This document shows, one piece after another, positions 62,976 through 64,000 of a stretch of 64,000 bases of DNA (positions are counted from its first letter, which is position 1; every line of letters begins with the position of its first letter). The notes below the pieces were generated by a model. It ran no database searches, was not told the DNA's origin, and worked only from the letters and a program-made list of their open reading frames with translations. Source of the stretch: KACC-23026 sp963829575 (GTDB lineage Bacteria > Bacillota > Bacilli > Bacillales > Sporolactobacillaceae); contig CAWHJF010000001.1 of the NCBI GenBank assembly GCA_963829575.1, positions 62,001 to 126,000 on the forward strand, given 5' to 3'. The position numbers and the translations under genes were made by a program.

Positions 62976-63085
62976 GCTGTCCAAAAAATAAGGATCCGCC
63001 CCCATCAAAACAACCACATTAAATCTTGGCTTTTCTGACAAAAACCAGTTATGGTGTCTAGAGCACGGGGGCAGACCCTTTTTAG
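62976..63085. repeat. GGGTCAG-family repeat, copy 3 (between selA and selD)
   Basis: Left part GGATCCGCCCCCATC; right part CACGGGGGCAGACCCTTTTT. The right part matches the right end of the repeat at 27686 (GGTGT..., then CCCTTTT). It also can act as a terminator for selD. Confidence 0.5.
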
Positions 63086-63111
63086 TCAGCCTCTAAATTC
63101 TTACGAGCGGT

Positions 63112-64000
63112 TTATTTTACAAAGATTTGACTTGGGTGTTCCTGAACCGCTGTGCCAATCCAAGTGGCATCCACAACGCCTGCTTTTTTAAGAGCTTCCA
63201 CCGCGTCGTTCGCTTGGGCTTCTGGCACTGCGATGAGCAGGCCGCCAGATGTAACGGCATCACAGAGAATCCACTGAGTCCGTTCATCAATGGCCTCTGC
63301 ATATTGAATATCGTCTTTTAGCCAGCGATGATTGGCCTTGGTCCCACCAGGAACAAAATCGGCTTCGACAAGTTCCTTCGTGCCTTCCAAAACAGGTACT
63401 TTGTCAAAATAAATCTCAAGGCCAACACGAGCGCCAGCCGCCATTTCTTTCGCGTGACCAAGCAAGCCAAAGCCGGTCACATCTGTACACGCATGGACAT
63501 CAAAATTCTGCAACACTTCGGCAGCTGTTTTGTTCAGCGTCGCCATCACTTGGATCACGCGCTCCAACTGCGCATCCGTCAGCCCATCCTTCTTGATCGC
63601 AGTGGTTTGAATTCCCACTCCAATCGGTTTAGTTAGGATTAAGGCATCGCCTGGCTTCGCCCCACTGTTTGCCCATACCTTGTCCGGATGAACGACACCC
63701 GTTACCGATAGACCAAATTTAGGTTCATTATCATCAATAGAGTGCCCGCCAACAAGAACGGCGCCAGCCTCTTGAACTTTGTCGCTTGCTCCTCTTAAAA
63801 TATCAGCTAAAACAGACATATCAAGGACGTTCACAGGAAAGCCTACAATATTCATCACAGTAAGCGGTTTTCCGCCCATGGCATAGACATCGCTTAATGA
63901 GTTCGCTGCAGCAATTTGCCCGAACATATAGGGGTCATCGACAATTGGTGTAAAATAATCGACCGTTTGGATTAAGGCAGTGTCCTCTGAAATCTTGTAA
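63112..64000 (-). CDS. selD: Selenophosphate synthase, N-terminus cut by window edge
   Basis: The frame stays open from the stop at 63112 to base 64000; an internal ATG at 63927 is not the start, because family sequence (TPIVDDPYMFGQIAAANSLSDVYAMGG) continues upstream. Motifs visible: GQIAAANSLSDVYAMGGKP, SVTGVVHPD, the AIR-synthase signature DVTGFGLLGH and TSGGLLIAVP. The Sec/Cys active-site position lies beyond the edge, so it is unknown here. SelD makes selenophosphate for SelA and tRNA 2-selenouridine synthase. Confidence 0.94.
   Translation of the reverse strand, partial: YKISEDTALIQTVDYFTPIVDDPYMFGQIAAANSLSDVYAMGGKPLTVMNIVGFPVNVLDMSVLADILRGASDKVQEAGAVLVGGHSIDDNEPKFGLSVTGVVHPDKVWANSGAKPGDALILTKPIGVGIQTTAIKKDGLTDAQLERVIQVMATLNKTAAEVLQNFDVHACTDVTGFGLLGHAKEMAAGARVGLEIYFDKVPVLEGTKELVEADFVPGGTKANHRWLKDDIQYAEAIDERTQWILCDAVTSGGLLIAVPEAQANDAVEALKKAGVVDATWIGTAVQEHPSQIFVK

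Overview
The window reads as a chromosome segment of a low-GC, endospore-forming Firmicute (order Bacillales). Three genes are typical of sporulating bacilli: a Spo0E-like phosphatase (4558-4734) and the small spore proteins Tlp (4921-5151) and SspH (52690-52869). Most other proteins resemble Bacillus families: BdbC/BdbD, ResA, FetAB, UppP, YkvI, PatB, the YrhD/YrhE/YrhG formate cluster, YknXYZ and YfiBC. Selenocysteine genes, rare in bacilli, are also present. A member of or near Sporolactobacillaceae would fit, but that placement is an inference. Ribosome-binding sites are strong and purine-rich, and several starts are GTG or TTG.

Layout. 1-3021: an envelope thiol-redox operon (bdbD-bdbC-FixH-like), a polysaccharide deacetylase and two very small genes. 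3126-6659: FetAB, Spo0E-like protein, Tlp and a processive glycosyltransferase. 6785-10202: a DedA protein fused to a catalytically dead PAP2-like domain, UppP and YkvI. 10439-16851: ResA, an alpha/beta hydrolase, PatB, a chemoreceptor and an ABC-F ATPase. 16933-23056: a formate module (DUF1641 protein, formate dehydrogenase, MpsC-like protein, FdhD, FocA). The dehydrogenase and FocA each have a leader with an intrinsic terminator, and FocA also has a perfect catabolite-response element. 23178-37305: CorA, an MFS pump, a two-component system beside a MacAB-like efflux system, nitroreductase, a heterodimeric ABC exporter, Lgt and an aldo/keto reductase. 37546-53774: a 14-TM pump, a GlmS paralogue whose nucleophilic cysteine is serine, an Eis-like acetyltransferase, YnfA, CcdA, a sugar-catabolism pair with an AraC regulator, an SDR, a DDAH-like amidinohydrolase, a TrpD-like protein, PAP2, LysR, SspH and a ROK kinase.

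53775-64000 is the most unusual part. It holds a selenocysteine tRNA with its own consensus promoter, a possible RNA switch directly downstream, a truncated multicopper oxidase and a possible transposase remnant. A minus-strand block follows with OsmC, an SsuABC-type importer, a metallo-beta-lactamase-fold hydrolase, a YrzI-like small protein, an XRE regulator, selA and the start-truncated selD. The formate dehydrogenase in this window uses Cys, so the protein that needs Sec lies elsewhere; SelB is not in the window.

Repeats: a MITE-like family with two full copies and one deleted relic, a GGGTCAG inverted-repeat family, and a GGGAACT/GTTCCC family. Most transcription units end in clear intrinsic terminators.
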